From: a virus
IMG/VR virus record: IMGVR_UViG_3300048828_000115
Span: 1-39,975 of that record
Length of the DNA: 39,975 nucleotides
Reading direction: 5' to 3' (one strand)
Positions 23,860 to 32,264 of the stretch are shown piece after piece (positions within the stretch are counted from its first letter, which is position 1; each line of letters begins with the position of its first letter). The notes under the pieces were generated by a model, which was not told where the DNA came from, made no database searches, and was given only the letters and a program-made list of their open reading frames with translations. The position numbers were made by a program, and so were the translations under genes.

Positions 23860-25344
23860 TTATGATTGGAAAATCACAAAGTTGTTTGCACCCATAGTAC
23901 ATACACATCTTTCAGATAGGAAGTTTACTTCCATAGCATCTAAATCAGATGTTGCTGCACCACCAGCTGAACCTGTAATCCAAGTCTTGTACTTTCTGTC
24001 TTCAGTTTCTGAAGCTCTGTATCGTACATGTAAGAAAGGACGCTTAGCATTCTTTCCAAGGATTTGGTCGTAAACAGTAGTTGAACCTGCTGGTACTAAT
24101 AAACCATTTACAGCTCCAGTTCCAGTTAAACCACCACGCATTGTTGGGTCGTTTAGGTATTTCCAGTCAGACTTGTAGAAGTCATATCCTCTACGGAATC
24201 CAGTGAATCCAAGATTTAATGCCATTTCCATGTCATTATCAAATAGACCATAAGAAGTACCATTAGCGCCTCCACCTTGAGCAGAACCATTAAGTTCAGC
24301 TAACATGTCATCAATGTCAAATCCAAACTGTCTGTTCAAGAAAAGTACGTTTTCTTCAATCGCACCTTGCTTATCTAAACGAGAAATGATAGTATCGAAA
24401 TCTGCTAGTGCAGTTGGGTTACCACCTGCCCATACATTTCCTCTATTTTCTACTGCATGGAATACACCTTCAGAACCTTTGTTTCCTACATCTCCACCTG
24501 CTGCAATTGCTCCAGAACCTGCTTCTGCTGGTACTGCTTCAATCATAGCTGTTTCTAGGTAGTCATCAAAACGTAAACGAGTTTCGTGCTCAGACTTCAA
24601 GTACCATAAGTATCCTGAAGCTCCGTTCTCAGTAGTCACTTCAATCCATCCGATTTGTGCCATATCAGAACCTGATACTGCATACTTATCTTTGATGATG
24701 ATTGGAGAGTTGTCGAAGATTTCATCTTCAGCCTCTAGAGAACCTTGCATCCCATTGCTTCCTTTTTTGAATTCAGAACCATAGATAAAGATAGTTGCAT
24801 CAGCATTACCTGCTCCTGTACCACCTGTATAACCTTGAGCACTGTAGAAAGCTACAGAAACCTCATCAGCATTTAATCCACCTGCAACACCTACTGCAGT
24901 TACGATTCCTTTAAATTCTCCTGAATCATCATTGTTAGAAACAACAACTGTCTGTCCTACACGAATAGCGATAGTTCCAGCAGTTAAGCCTGTTGCAGCT
25001 CGGTCTGGTACTAATGCATCGTTAATTTGGAAAGTTACATTTCCTCCAGCAACTACTGCTCCTGTTCCACACTGTACATATTTAGTGTGTAGTCTTCCTT
25101 GCTCTGCCCACTTCACTAGGTCTGAGTTACTTGGTAGCTCAGCTCCTACTAAACGTAAGAAAGAAGAAATAGTTCTATTACCATAACGCTCAAATTCTTT
25201 TTCATAAGTGTCTGGTAAGTACTGATTCAAAAAGTTGAAATCAGTAATGTAATTTGTAGCCAACGGCACTTGTTGCGGTGCTGGCTGTAGCGCAAACCCT
25301 GGTCCTACTGGAGTAGTGTTTGGCCCTAATAATTGTCCTGCCAT
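23860..25344 (-). CDS. major capsid protein (494 aa)
   Basis: It is placed directly after the acidic scaffold candidate and ends at a strong hairpin, the usual layout for the most expressed virion gene. The protein has a Pro/Gln-rich N-terminus (LQPAPQQVPLATNYI), helical DTYEKEFERYGNRTISSFLR, a Gly/Ala-rich beta insert (~85-200), and a body with YAVSGSDMAQIGWIEV, GYLWYLKSEHETRLRFDDYL and FHAVENRGNVWAGG, a pattern I associate with HK97-fold capsid proteins of crAss-like and related Bacteroidota phages. By eye it is richer in G/C at codon third positions than its neighbours, fitting high expression. No protease gene is adjacent, so maturation cleavage cannot be argued. ATG start at 25344. Confidence 0.75.
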   Translation of the reverse strand: MAGQLLGPNTTPVGPGFALQPAPQQVPLATNYITDFNFLNQYLPDTYEKEFERYGNRTISSFLRLVGAELPSNSDLVKWAEQGRLHTKYVQCGTGAVVAGGNVTFQINDALVPDRAATGLTAGTIAIRVGQTVVVSNNDDSGEFKGIVTAVGVAGGLNADEVSVAFYSAQGYTGGTGAGNADATIFIYGSEFKKGSNGMQGSLEAEDEIFDNSPIIIKDKYAVSGSDMAQIGWIEVTTENGASGYLWYLKSEHETRLRFDDYLETAMIEAVPAEAGSGAIAAGGDVGNKGSEGVFHAVENRGNVWAGGNPTALADFDTIISRLDKQGAIEENVLFLNRQFGFDIDDMLAELNGSAQGGGANGTSYGLFDNDMEMALNLGFTGFRRGYDFYKSDWKYLNDPTMRGGLTGTGAVNGLLVPAGSTTVYDQILGKNAKRPFLHVRYRASETEDRKYKTWITGSAGGAATSDLDAMEVNFLSERCVCTMGANNFVIFQS

Positions 25345-25366
25345 TTTTTAAATTTTTAAAATGTTG

Positions 25367-26455
25367 TTAATTTTTTCTTTTAATACTCTTAATTTTTAAA
25401 CCCTTCCCTTCGCTTGGATTGATTGCACGAAACTGAGTTCCTCCTTTAGAAGTAACTTCAGGAGCAGAACGTGTAGACATATTGATGTTTTTCATCTTTC
25501 TAGTTACATCGTCCGTTGCTGCAGCCTTTCCTTGCTCGTAAAAAAACCTTGCGAACTTATCAGGGTTCATTGCTGCTGATAATGCTTTATGATATTCAGC
25601 TGCGTTTTTAACTAATCCGTCTTCATTCAAATGATTATTAATAAAATTAATAACGCTTGATTGAGACTTTTTAATTTCCTCCACAGAACCTCCTGGGTTG
25701 TATAACAAATTAGCTTCATCAATACTAACCTTAAAACCTTTAAAGTCTTGATTTAGCACCTTGTCAGTTTCTTTTTCAAAGAAATCTACTTTCCTAGACT
25801 GCTCTTCTGACTGAGTCTTTGCATTCTCAACATATTGCTTGTACGCTTTGTAGTCTTCATTGTCCTCAGAAATACCAGTTGCGCTTGACTCAAGCGGCTG
25901 GTGATACATTTCTTTTTGTTCATTGAAAAACTTCTTAGCTCTTACAATTGCCTTTTTCTTTTTTAACTTAGCTCTCTTAACATCAGATTCATCATCAAGT
26001 TCCTCATCATAGGAATAATCTTCCATTAACAGCTCAACATCTTCTTTATCAATACCTTCTTCGGTAGCTAAAAGATACTCAGTTAAAATTTGGTCTTCAT
26101 CTAAGGAATCAAAGTCTCTGTTTAATTTAACATAATCTTCAATACCACGACCAGTTTTCTTTTTATATTCAAAATAAGCTGACACATCTTCTGGAAGTTC
26201 ATTGTTGCTTTCTTTTTCTAAAAACAATTGGTCTACCGATAATATGTCCTTATCATATCTGTTCTTAATAAAACTAAGAACGTCTTCTTCTTTTAGTTCA
26301 GCACCTTGCGTTTCCTCAGGAGCTGCGGTTTGCTCTACAGCTTCTGGCTGTGTCTGCTCTTCGTGTTGCTGTTCGACTTTTTCAATTAGAGTTTCCTCTA
26401 CTTCTGCCACTGATTTTTCTTCAACAACACCTACTTCTTTTACTTTTATTTCCAT
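25367..26455 (-). CDS. putative scaffolding protein (362 aa)
   Basis: Between portal and capsid genes, where scaffolds usually lie. The N-terminal ~60 residues are Glu/Gln/Val-rich and very acidic, followed by acidic helical segments (EDVELLMEDYSYDEELDDES, residues ~140-160), a Lys-rich stretch (KRAKLKKKKAIVRAKKFF), coiled-coil-like helices, and a basic C-terminus (GKGLKIKSIKRKN). Acidic helical body plus basic C-terminal tail is typical of tailed-phage scaffolds that contact the capsid protein. No protease motif is visible. A TATATTTG element lies 17 nt before the ATG, so scaffold and capsid may have their own transcript. Confidence 0.65.
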   Translation of the reverse strand: MEIKVKEVGVVEEKSVAEVEETLIEKVEQQHEEQTQPEAVEQTAAPEETQGAELKEEDVLSFIKNRYDKDILSVDQLFLEKESNNELPEDVSAYFEYKKKTGRGIEDYVKLNRDFDSLDEDQILTEYLLATEEGIDKEDVELLMEDYSYDEELDDESDVKRAKLKKKKAIVRAKKFFNEQKEMYHQPLESSATGISEDNEDYKAYKQYVENAKTQSEEQSRKVDFFEKETDKVLNQDFKGFKVSIDEANLLYNPGGSVEEIKKSQSSVINFINNHLNEDGLVKNAAEYHKALSAAMNPDKFARFFYEQGKAAATDDVTRKMKNINMSTRSAPEVTSKGGTQFRAINPSEGKGLKIKSIKRKN

Positions 26456-26472
26456 TAGATTAAATTTTAGTA

Positions 26473-26480
26473 CAAATATA
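26473..26480 (-). promoter_or_regulatory. TATATTTG -7 type promoter element
   Basis: Minus-strand TATATTTG fits TAnnTTTG in the 54-nt gap before the scaffold gene. It is flanked by GTAC on both sides. A TTG occurs 10 nt upstream, closer than the normal spacing, so support is moderate. Confidence 0.4.
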
Positions 26481-26509
26481 GTACATTAAACAATTATAAA
26501 TTATTTACT

Positions 26510-28945
26510 TTACCTAGGGTCAAACTCTGCTAAATCAAACCCATCTAAGCTATCTTCATTAGACTCAAAGTTTTGAGGAGGTAAGTTATTTTTTCTTTGA
26601 TTAATCAGCTTTGATTGTTCTGTGTTCTGCTGACTAATACGTCCTGCCTTAGCTGTTTCTCTTTGAGATTCTCTTTGAGATAAAGCTTGCTCTGTCATGC
26701 CTCTTAACTGCTGATTATAATTAAACTCTTCAGCCATTAGTTGACTTTTAAGCTGAGCCTCATTTTTCATCTTCTCAATTTCAAAAGCTATCTCCGCTTG
26801 TTTAATCTGCATCTTAGCATTCATCTCTGCTTGAGACTTCTGCATTGCTGTTTGAGCTGCCATTTGCTGAGACTTCAGTTGTGTAGCCGCCTGCATTTGT
26901 TGCTGAAGCATAGCATTCTTTTCATCTCGCTCTTGCTTCTGTTTACGCTTAACCTTAAGTAATTGATTAGCTAGTTTGATGTTTTTTATTTCTCGGATAT
27001 CAATAGCATCCTCTAAGTTTATATCACTTTTAGTTAATGCCGTTTGTATATTTTGCTCAAGAACTGCTTTCTCTTCTTCGTCAGGAGAAACTTCAATAAA
27101 AATACCAAAGTCATAAATATATAAATCTGATATATCGTTAAGTATACTTACGTTATACTTACCTATCTTATTGATGAAGTCCTCTTTGAAATCCGAATAC
27201 TCTAAAATGTCTGCAACCCTGTACGTTAGTGCTTCAGCAAGAGTTCTATAAACATATAGACTTCCTTGAAGTATGTGCCTGGTGGCTGTGTTAGAATTTA
27301 ATGCGGCAAGTTTCTGTAATCCAACTAAGGAATTAGGGTCAGGCGTTGAGCCATCTCTAGCTTCATTTAATCCTGTTACAGTTCTAATCATGTTTAAATA
27401 ATGATTATAGTTTGTAATAAGCATCTGAGTTTTACTAGCTCCGCTGTTTGAGGTTAGCTGTTGTATTGGAACTCTTGCTTGATTAAAGTCACCATCCTGA
27501 GTGTAGCTTCTACCTATTACAGAACCTGTCTGAAAGTACAATCTTAATGCATCCTCTGGATTATATGCAGCACCTGTACCTAGGTCAACTTCATTTAATC
27601 CGTCTGCATCTATAAATACCCCATCAGGGACAGTCCTAGCTATAACTTGTTGTAATTTTAAATGTGTAATCTGAATTAAATCAGCAAATGGAATCATTCT
27701 TCTTACTAATGATTCTATAACACCTTTGTACATTCTTGGTGCAACAGCAACATAATTTGGTAAAGCATGTTGTGAAGAAGACTGAGGACGAACCATGTTA
27801 CTTGCAAGCTCCCACTTCAAAAGAATATCAGTACCCATAACCATTATACCATCATACCAAACGTCAATAGTTTTTGAGACCTTTTCAAATCTTCCATCTT
27901 CCATCATTTCTGGTGGTGGATTAAATTGGTCATCTTTCTCTATCATTTTTTTAGCTCCACTATCTGTAACCTTTTTCTTATAAACCATTTTCTTTGTGGT
28001 TTTATAATTAAAATACATTAAGGTTACTGTGTCTCTATAAAAAATATCGTTTTGTTGATACTGTGCTGTGTTGTAATAATCATACCAGCTCTGACTGTAT
28101 TTAGATATTTTATCTAAATCATCATTAGTCAAACTCTGGTCTATTTTAAGTAGCTCCGTAATTGGAACTACTTTTATTTCACCCCAATAAAAACAATCTT
28201 TAAAGTGTGGGTCTTCTGTGTAACTATATACTATATTTGCAGGGTCAACATACTTAACTTCTACTCCAGAACCTGGTAAGAATTCGTGCTTTGCACATCC
28301 TATTCCTAGTACAGTCAAGTCATAGTCAATTCTTTTACGAGCATCCGAATAGTGATTTTCTTGAAACATAGTGTCGATAGCTTCTTCCTCGGCTATCTCA
28401 ATTGCAGGCTTGTAATTAAGCTGCATATATAATGTTAGTTCTTCATCGTTTTCAGGAAGAGAATCAGGGTCCATTGTAAATGGGTCTGCTCCTGTCATGT
28501 CTTTAATATCTAAGAGTATGTCTTTAGCCGCCATCTGGCCTTCAATCATATCTTGATATTTACTTCTTTTACCTTGGGATAATGCGTCTTGAGCATAAGC
28601 CTTTACCTTAAAAAGTCTGTCAGACATTCCATTAACTACAATATCTACAAACTTAGGGAGTATAGGGACAGGAGTCCAATCTAAATTAAGATAAGATAAG
28701 TCTCCGTCTACAGCTAATTCGTTTTTATATTTACCTACTGATTGTTCTCCTCTCGCATATAAACGTAATCTGTGAAAATCTCGCCATTGGTTATAATAAC
28801 GACAGCCATTGCCATCTTTTCTAAACCACTCATACTGTATTGCCTGCCCTATCTGTAAGCCAAACTCATCAGTGGCTTTTTCGGCATCTGATACAAATTG
28901 ACTAGGGAAGCCTACAGATGAAATATTTACTTTAACTTCTTTCAT
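26510..28945 (-). CDS. portal protein (811 aa)
   Basis: It starts directly after the large terminase stop (TAG followed by ATG) and precedes the scaffold, the standard portal position. The N-terminal part (YNQWRDFHRLRLYARGEQSV, then WTPVPILPKFVDIVVNGMSD) matches the clip/wing entry of large portal proteins. The middle is alpha/beta with FKEDFINKIGKYNVSI-type segments. The C-terminal ~130 residues are a Gln/Ala/Met-rich coiled coil (QQQMQAATQLKSQQMAAQTA) typical of a portal barrel that extends into the capsid. At ~800 aa it is larger than most portals but similar in size to those of crAss-like phages. It would form the dodecameric DNA channel. Confidence 0.7.
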   Translation of the reverse strand: MKEVKVNISSVGFPSQFVSDAEKATDEFGLQIGQAIQYEWFRKDGNGCRYYNQWRDFHRLRLYARGEQSVGKYKNELAVDGDLSYLNLDWTPVPILPKFVDIVVNGMSDRLFKVKAYAQDALSQGKRSKYQDMIEGQMAAKDILLDIKDMTGADPFTMDPDSLPENDEELTLYMQLNYKPAIEIAEEEAIDTMFQENHYSDARKRIDYDLTVLGIGCAKHEFLPGSGVEVKYVDPANIVYSYTEDPHFKDCFYWGEIKVVPITELLKIDQSLTNDDLDKISKYSQSWYDYYNTAQYQQNDIFYRDTVTLMYFNYKTTKKMVYKKKVTDSGAKKMIEKDDQFNPPPEMMEDGRFEKVSKTIDVWYDGIMVMGTDILLKWELASNMVRPQSSSQHALPNYVAVAPRMYKGVIESLVRRMIPFADLIQITHLKLQQVIARTVPDGVFIDADGLNEVDLGTGAAYNPEDALRLYFQTGSVIGRSYTQDGDFNQARVPIQQLTSNSGASKTQMLITNYNHYLNMIRTVTGLNEARDGSTPDPNSLVGLQKLAALNSNTATRHILQGSLYVYRTLAEALTYRVADILEYSDFKEDFINKIGKYNVSILNDISDLYIYDFGIFIEVSPDEEEKAVLEQNIQTALTKSDINLEDAIDIREIKNIKLANQLLKVKRKQKQERDEKNAMLQQQMQAATQLKSQQMAAQTAMQKSQAEMNAKMQIKQAEIAFEIEKMKNEAQLKSQLMAEEFNYNQQLRGMTEQALSQRESQRETAKAGRISQQNTEQSKLINQRKNNLPPQNFESNEDSLDGFDLAEFDPR

Positions 28946-31174
28946 CTATCTAATTAAATCGCTCGTTAATCCCTTATTGGTATACCTTGCAAAGTTAATG
29001 GAAATTTTTGAGCTTTTCTTTTCAGGTGTATACAAATGTTTTTGGCAAGCCATTATAGCTAATCCACTACTAATAGAAGCATCAAACTTAGTTCTGTTAC
29101 CTATATCGAACTTAGCCCAATCTTCTAATGTTCTAGCAAACGGCATAAACCCCATTAAATCAGAGTCTCTAAAAGTTCCTTCAATATCTAGACCAATATA
29201 CTTTTCTATATATGATTCTATTGCAGAGGCGTGTGCTTGTTTAATATCCTCACTGGAGTTTGGTATACCTCCTAATTCCTTTTCTGTTCTTGATAGTTTG
29301 TTAAAAATCTTATCAGGTCTGTTCATGCTAAAAGCCCTATACCCTCTATTTTTAAAATGATATAAAAGTCTAGGTTTATTATTCTCTACAAGTATTGGCA
29401 TTCCATAAAAAACACAAGCCATTAATACTTCTTCAAAAAATATTTCAGCTGTTTGAGGTCTTGCTACGTATTCTAAAAAGAACTCATTACTTGGAGCTTC
29501 GTCCATGTTAAATTTAGTTAAACCATGAAGTGCTCCGTTTGAACCTCTTCCGCCTACAGTTCCAGATATATCATAGCTATCACAACCAAATGCTCCTAGG
29601 TGTTCATTCCCTGGCATTTTTTTACCATTCCTATTTATAACTCTATTCTGTAGGTTTTTATTAGGAGTCCAAGAAACAAGGAATCTTCCTCTATTGTTAG
29701 GAGTCCATATAACTTTAGAATCTTTTATCCCATCTTTCCATGAGAAAGAGCCTCTTGTTAAATGATGCTCTTTAATTGTAGAATCATTGTAATCAATTTG
29801 CTGATATATCTTAGTTAAATTAAATAAGGATTGTTTACTTTCATCCCTAAACGCATGTGACTCTGTCCTTGGGAATTGTCTATAAAATTCATTTAAAGCA
29901 TCTGGGTCGTTCTTAAGACTATCCACTTCGTTTTGCCAATAATCTATTGCGCCTTGTTGGATTATACTATTATCAATCCCTATAACAGGCTTACTGTTGG
30001 TGTTTATATGCATAACAGGCAAGCCATATCTATCTATAAATCCTTCCATATTCCATTCCATAGGGATGAAAAGTGAATATAGTCCGCTTTTGGTTTGACC
30101 ATTTGAATTACGCTTACTCAATAAAGAATCTTCATATAATTTTTTAAAATTATCCCCACCTTTGCTCAATGCATTAGAAGTAGAACCCATCATACATTTA
30201 CCTATAATCTTACTACCTAAACGTAAACAAGTTTTTGTAACACGCCAGTTGTTTAAGATATTATTTGGTTTTATCCATTTACCACTTTCATCATGTACCA
30301 ACAATAATAACTTTTCACCATCATAGGAGTTGTCATCTGTGTTCTTCCAATCTATAGTAGTATCTAATCCTAACAGCTCTTCCTTATCGTCATCATACAT
30401 GTTTTTCTTTGTAATTTTAGACGCTGGTATTCTAAACGCTAATTCTGTTTTAGGCTTATCCATACCGTCTTGAATAGGTTTAAAAAAGAATGGTAGTCTA
30501 TTAGCTATAGGCACAACCTTGTCGGTGAACATTTTCTTTGCATCAGAACCTGTCTTTGATAGTATTCCAACCCTTGAATCTTTTGCTAGAGTTCCTGTGT
30601 TTACGCTCTCTGAAGAACCCATGTATGAAAACCCTGAACGTCTTATCTTTAAATAAGTCATCCCAAAACTTCTGTTGTCAGCTTTACACGCTTCCCAAAA
30701 TAAATAAAATATTCTATTAGCTTCTCTATAATCTGGGTAACCCACATCAATAGAAGTCCATTGCAGATACATGTAGTGAGCTCCACTTATATAAGTAGGT
30801 ACTCCGTTATTCATAAACCAATGGCCTAACTCTCTACTGTCAAACTCATTCTCAATGTAATCAACCCAGTTGTTTTTAAATTCACTAGGCATTTCATTCC
30901 ACTGAAATATTGATTTAATTTTACTAAGAGGTTTTGGAATATCTATTCTTTCCCAGTATTGCTCAGATTTTTTCTTTGAACGTGAATGTATTTTTTTTGG
31001 TTGTTTAGGTAAACCAATAATAAGACCCTGTATATTAATTATATTTTCAATTTCTCCTGTTTTTGAAATTATAACCAAATCATATTTCTCGTCATATCCA
31101 TACTTCCAACTTTTATTTTTGTTCTTATTGGTGAGTACGGCTTTAGGTACGTAATCTTGTACCACTTTATACAT
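28946..31174 (-). CDS. terL: terminase large subunit (742 aa)
   Basis: DNA-packaging ATPase and nuclease. Visible landmarks, numbered from the ATG at 31174: a Walker-A-like RRSGFSYMGSSES (178-190) that lacks the classic GKT/S; Walker B LLLLVHDES (ending 293-297) with the catalytic Glu; a GSTSN coupling motif (330-334); and an RNase-H-type nuclease start GAFGCDSYD (~530) followed by a second acid in ILVENNK. A longer reading from a TTG at 31201 would overlap the previous gene by 23 nt. I prefer the ATG because it gives a clean 4-nt gap. The next gene is the portal, as expected. The degenerate Walker A is a feature of several TerL families. Confidence 0.8.
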   Translation of the reverse strand: MYKVVQDYVPKAVLTNKNKNKSWKYGYDEKYDLVIISKTGEIENIINIQGLIIGLPKQPKKIHSRSKKKSEQYWERIDIPKPLSKIKSIFQWNEMPSEFKNNWVDYIENEFDSRELGHWFMNNGVPTYISGAHYMYLQWTSIDVGYPDYREANRIFYLFWEACKADNRSFGMTYLKIRRSGFSYMGSSESVNTGTLAKDSRVGILSKTGSDAKKMFTDKVVPIANRLPFFFKPIQDGMDKPKTELAFRIPASKITKKNMYDDDKEELLGLDTTIDWKNTDDNSYDGEKLLLLVHDESGKWIKPNNILNNWRVTKTCLRLGSKIIGKCMMGSTSNALSKGGDNFKKLYEDSLLSKRNSNGQTKSGLYSLFIPMEWNMEGFIDRYGLPVMHINTNSKPVIGIDNSIIQQGAIDYWQNEVDSLKNDPDALNEFYRQFPRTESHAFRDESKQSLFNLTKIYQQIDYNDSTIKEHHLTRGSFSWKDGIKDSKVIWTPNNRGRFLVSWTPNKNLQNRVINRNGKKMPGNEHLGAFGCDSYDISGTVGGRGSNGALHGLTKFNMDEAPSNEFFLEYVARPQTAEIFFEEVLMACVFYGMPILVENNKPRLLYHFKNRGYRAFSMNRPDKIFNKLSRTEKELGGIPNSSEDIKQAHASAIESYIEKYIGLDIEGTFRDSDLMGFMPFARTLEDWAKFDIGNRTKFDASISSGLAIMACQKHLYTPEKKSSKISINFARYTNKGLTSDLIR

Positions 31175-31178
31175 TTCG

Positions 31179-31460
31179 TTATTTTGACCTACGTTCTGCA
31201 AACCCTTGTTTTGTATCTACTTTGTTATTACTTTCCGCTAAAGATAAAGCTTCTTTTTCCGACTCTATTCTACTTAGTATTTCAAACGCATCAAATATTG
31301 CAAGCTTCTTAGTGGCTGCTGCATTCTTAAGTCTATCTGCAGCCAAATCATCTTCAGGGTCTGGCTTAATAATATCTTCTTTGGCAACTTTAATTAACTG
31401 GTGTACAGCCCTTCTGGCTGCATCAATAATTTCTAATTTAATTTCTCTGTTTGATTTCAT
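31179..31460 (-). CDS. putative small terminase subunit or terminase-associated protein (93 aa)
   Basis: A small helical protein immediately before the large terminase, coupled to the upstream gene by an ATGA overlap. It has IIDAARRAVHQLIKVAKEDI (residues ~11-30), an acidic PDPEDD turn, and KNAAATKKLAIFDAFEILSR (~46-65). Size, charge and position fit a small terminase subunit, which recognises DNA and regulates TerL, but no helix-turn-helix is clear. The name rests mainly on position. Confidence 0.45.
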   Translation of the reverse strand: MKSNREIKLEIIDAARRAVHQLIKVAKEDIIKPDPEDDLAADRLKNAAATKKLAIFDAFEILSRIESEKEALSLAESNNKVDTKQGFAERRSK

Positions 31461-32020
31461 AATATCATTGTTATTTGATGGTCAAACATTCTATATAGCT
31501 TCTCTCCATCAACCTCAAACTCATATTCACTTTCAGGTTTAAATGAAATTAAATCTCCTTTTTTTACGCCTTGATTTATCAATGTAGTATTGGGGTAAAT
31601 CATCTCTGCGACTAAAGGTTCTTCTTTAGTGTTTTTAAATATAATAGATTCTTTTGTTTTTATTGGTTTAACATAACAATATCTGTCATGACAAAACCAT
31701 TGTGTTCCATTCTGGTACATAAAAAACTGGTCGTTATCAACTAGAAATAAATTATCTTTTAAAAAACTCTTACCACTTTTTCTTCTTCCCTTAATATCGT
31801 TGTAGAATTTAAAAACATTGTGATGAACAAGAAGAGTATCTCCTACCTTTATAGGGCCACAATAGTTTATAGGTAATGCTTTTACTTCAGCATACCTATT
31901 GGAGTACCTGACATCTTCTTCTGATGAGCTTACTAAAAAATCAATACCTCCAATATTTTTAGTATTGGAGTATCGCTTATTTTCTTTTGGTGTAACTATA
32001 AAGTCTGTTGGTGATTTCAA
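31457..32020 (-). CDS. GroES-like co-chaperonin (187 aa)
   Basis: Two parts match the GroES/gp31 fold: GPIKVGDTLLVHHNVFKFY (residues ~55-73) and a C-terminal GVKKGDLISFKPESEYEF then DGEKLYRMFDHQITMIL (~151-187), which follows the GroES ending (KVGDxVLF...DGEEYLIL...ILAVL). A longer central region (~74-150) takes the place of the short mobile loop region, making it larger than typical 95-110-aa GroES. It would cap host GroEL to fold a phage protein, most plausibly the capsid protein. The start is TTG at 32018-32020 in a TTGA overlap with the preceding gene. No in-frame ATG occurs before about residue 101, so TTG is well supported. Confidence 0.6.
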   Translation of the reverse strand: MKSPTDFIVTPKENKRYSNTKNIGGIDFLVSSSEEDVRYSNRYAEVKALPINYCGPIKVGDTLLVHHNVFKFYNDIKGRRKSGKSFLKDNLFLVDNDQFFMYQNGTQWFCHDRYCYVKPIKTKESIIFKNTKEEPLVAEMIYPNTTLINQGVKKGDLISFKPESEYEFEVDGEKLYRMFDHQITMIL

Positions 32021-32241
32021 AAGTTTATATTGTATTCAATGGATACAGGCATAGTCGAACTAAACTCTTTCCAAAGAATAACAACATCATTATCATCTAT
32101 GTATATTTTGTAGGATTGCAATTGAGAATCATATTTAATTAAATGAATTCTATGCGTTCCGTTTAGAACTTCTTGGCCTACTAAATAATGCATAGCTCCA
32201 GATTTATAATCTGGGCCGACTGATATTTTTCTTATATCCAT
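32017..32241 (-). CDS. unrecognised small beta protein (74 aa)
   Basis: A short soluble protein with alternating polar and hydrophobic residues (HYLVGQEVLNGTHRIHLI, YKIYIDDNDVVILWKEF, then MPVSIEYNINF), suggesting a small beta-barrel or sandwich. It is translationally coupled to the GroES-like gene through a 4-nt overlap (TTGA). I recall short proteins of this type near terminase genes in Bacteroidota phages but know no function. The coupling suggests it may act with the co-chaperonin, which is inference. Confidence 0.6.
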   Translation of the reverse strand: MDIRKISVGPDYKSGAMHYLVGQEVLNGTHRIHLIKYDSQLQSYKIYIDDNDVVILWKEFSSTMPVSIEYNINF

Positions 32242-32264
32242 TATATTTAATTTTATTTATATTT

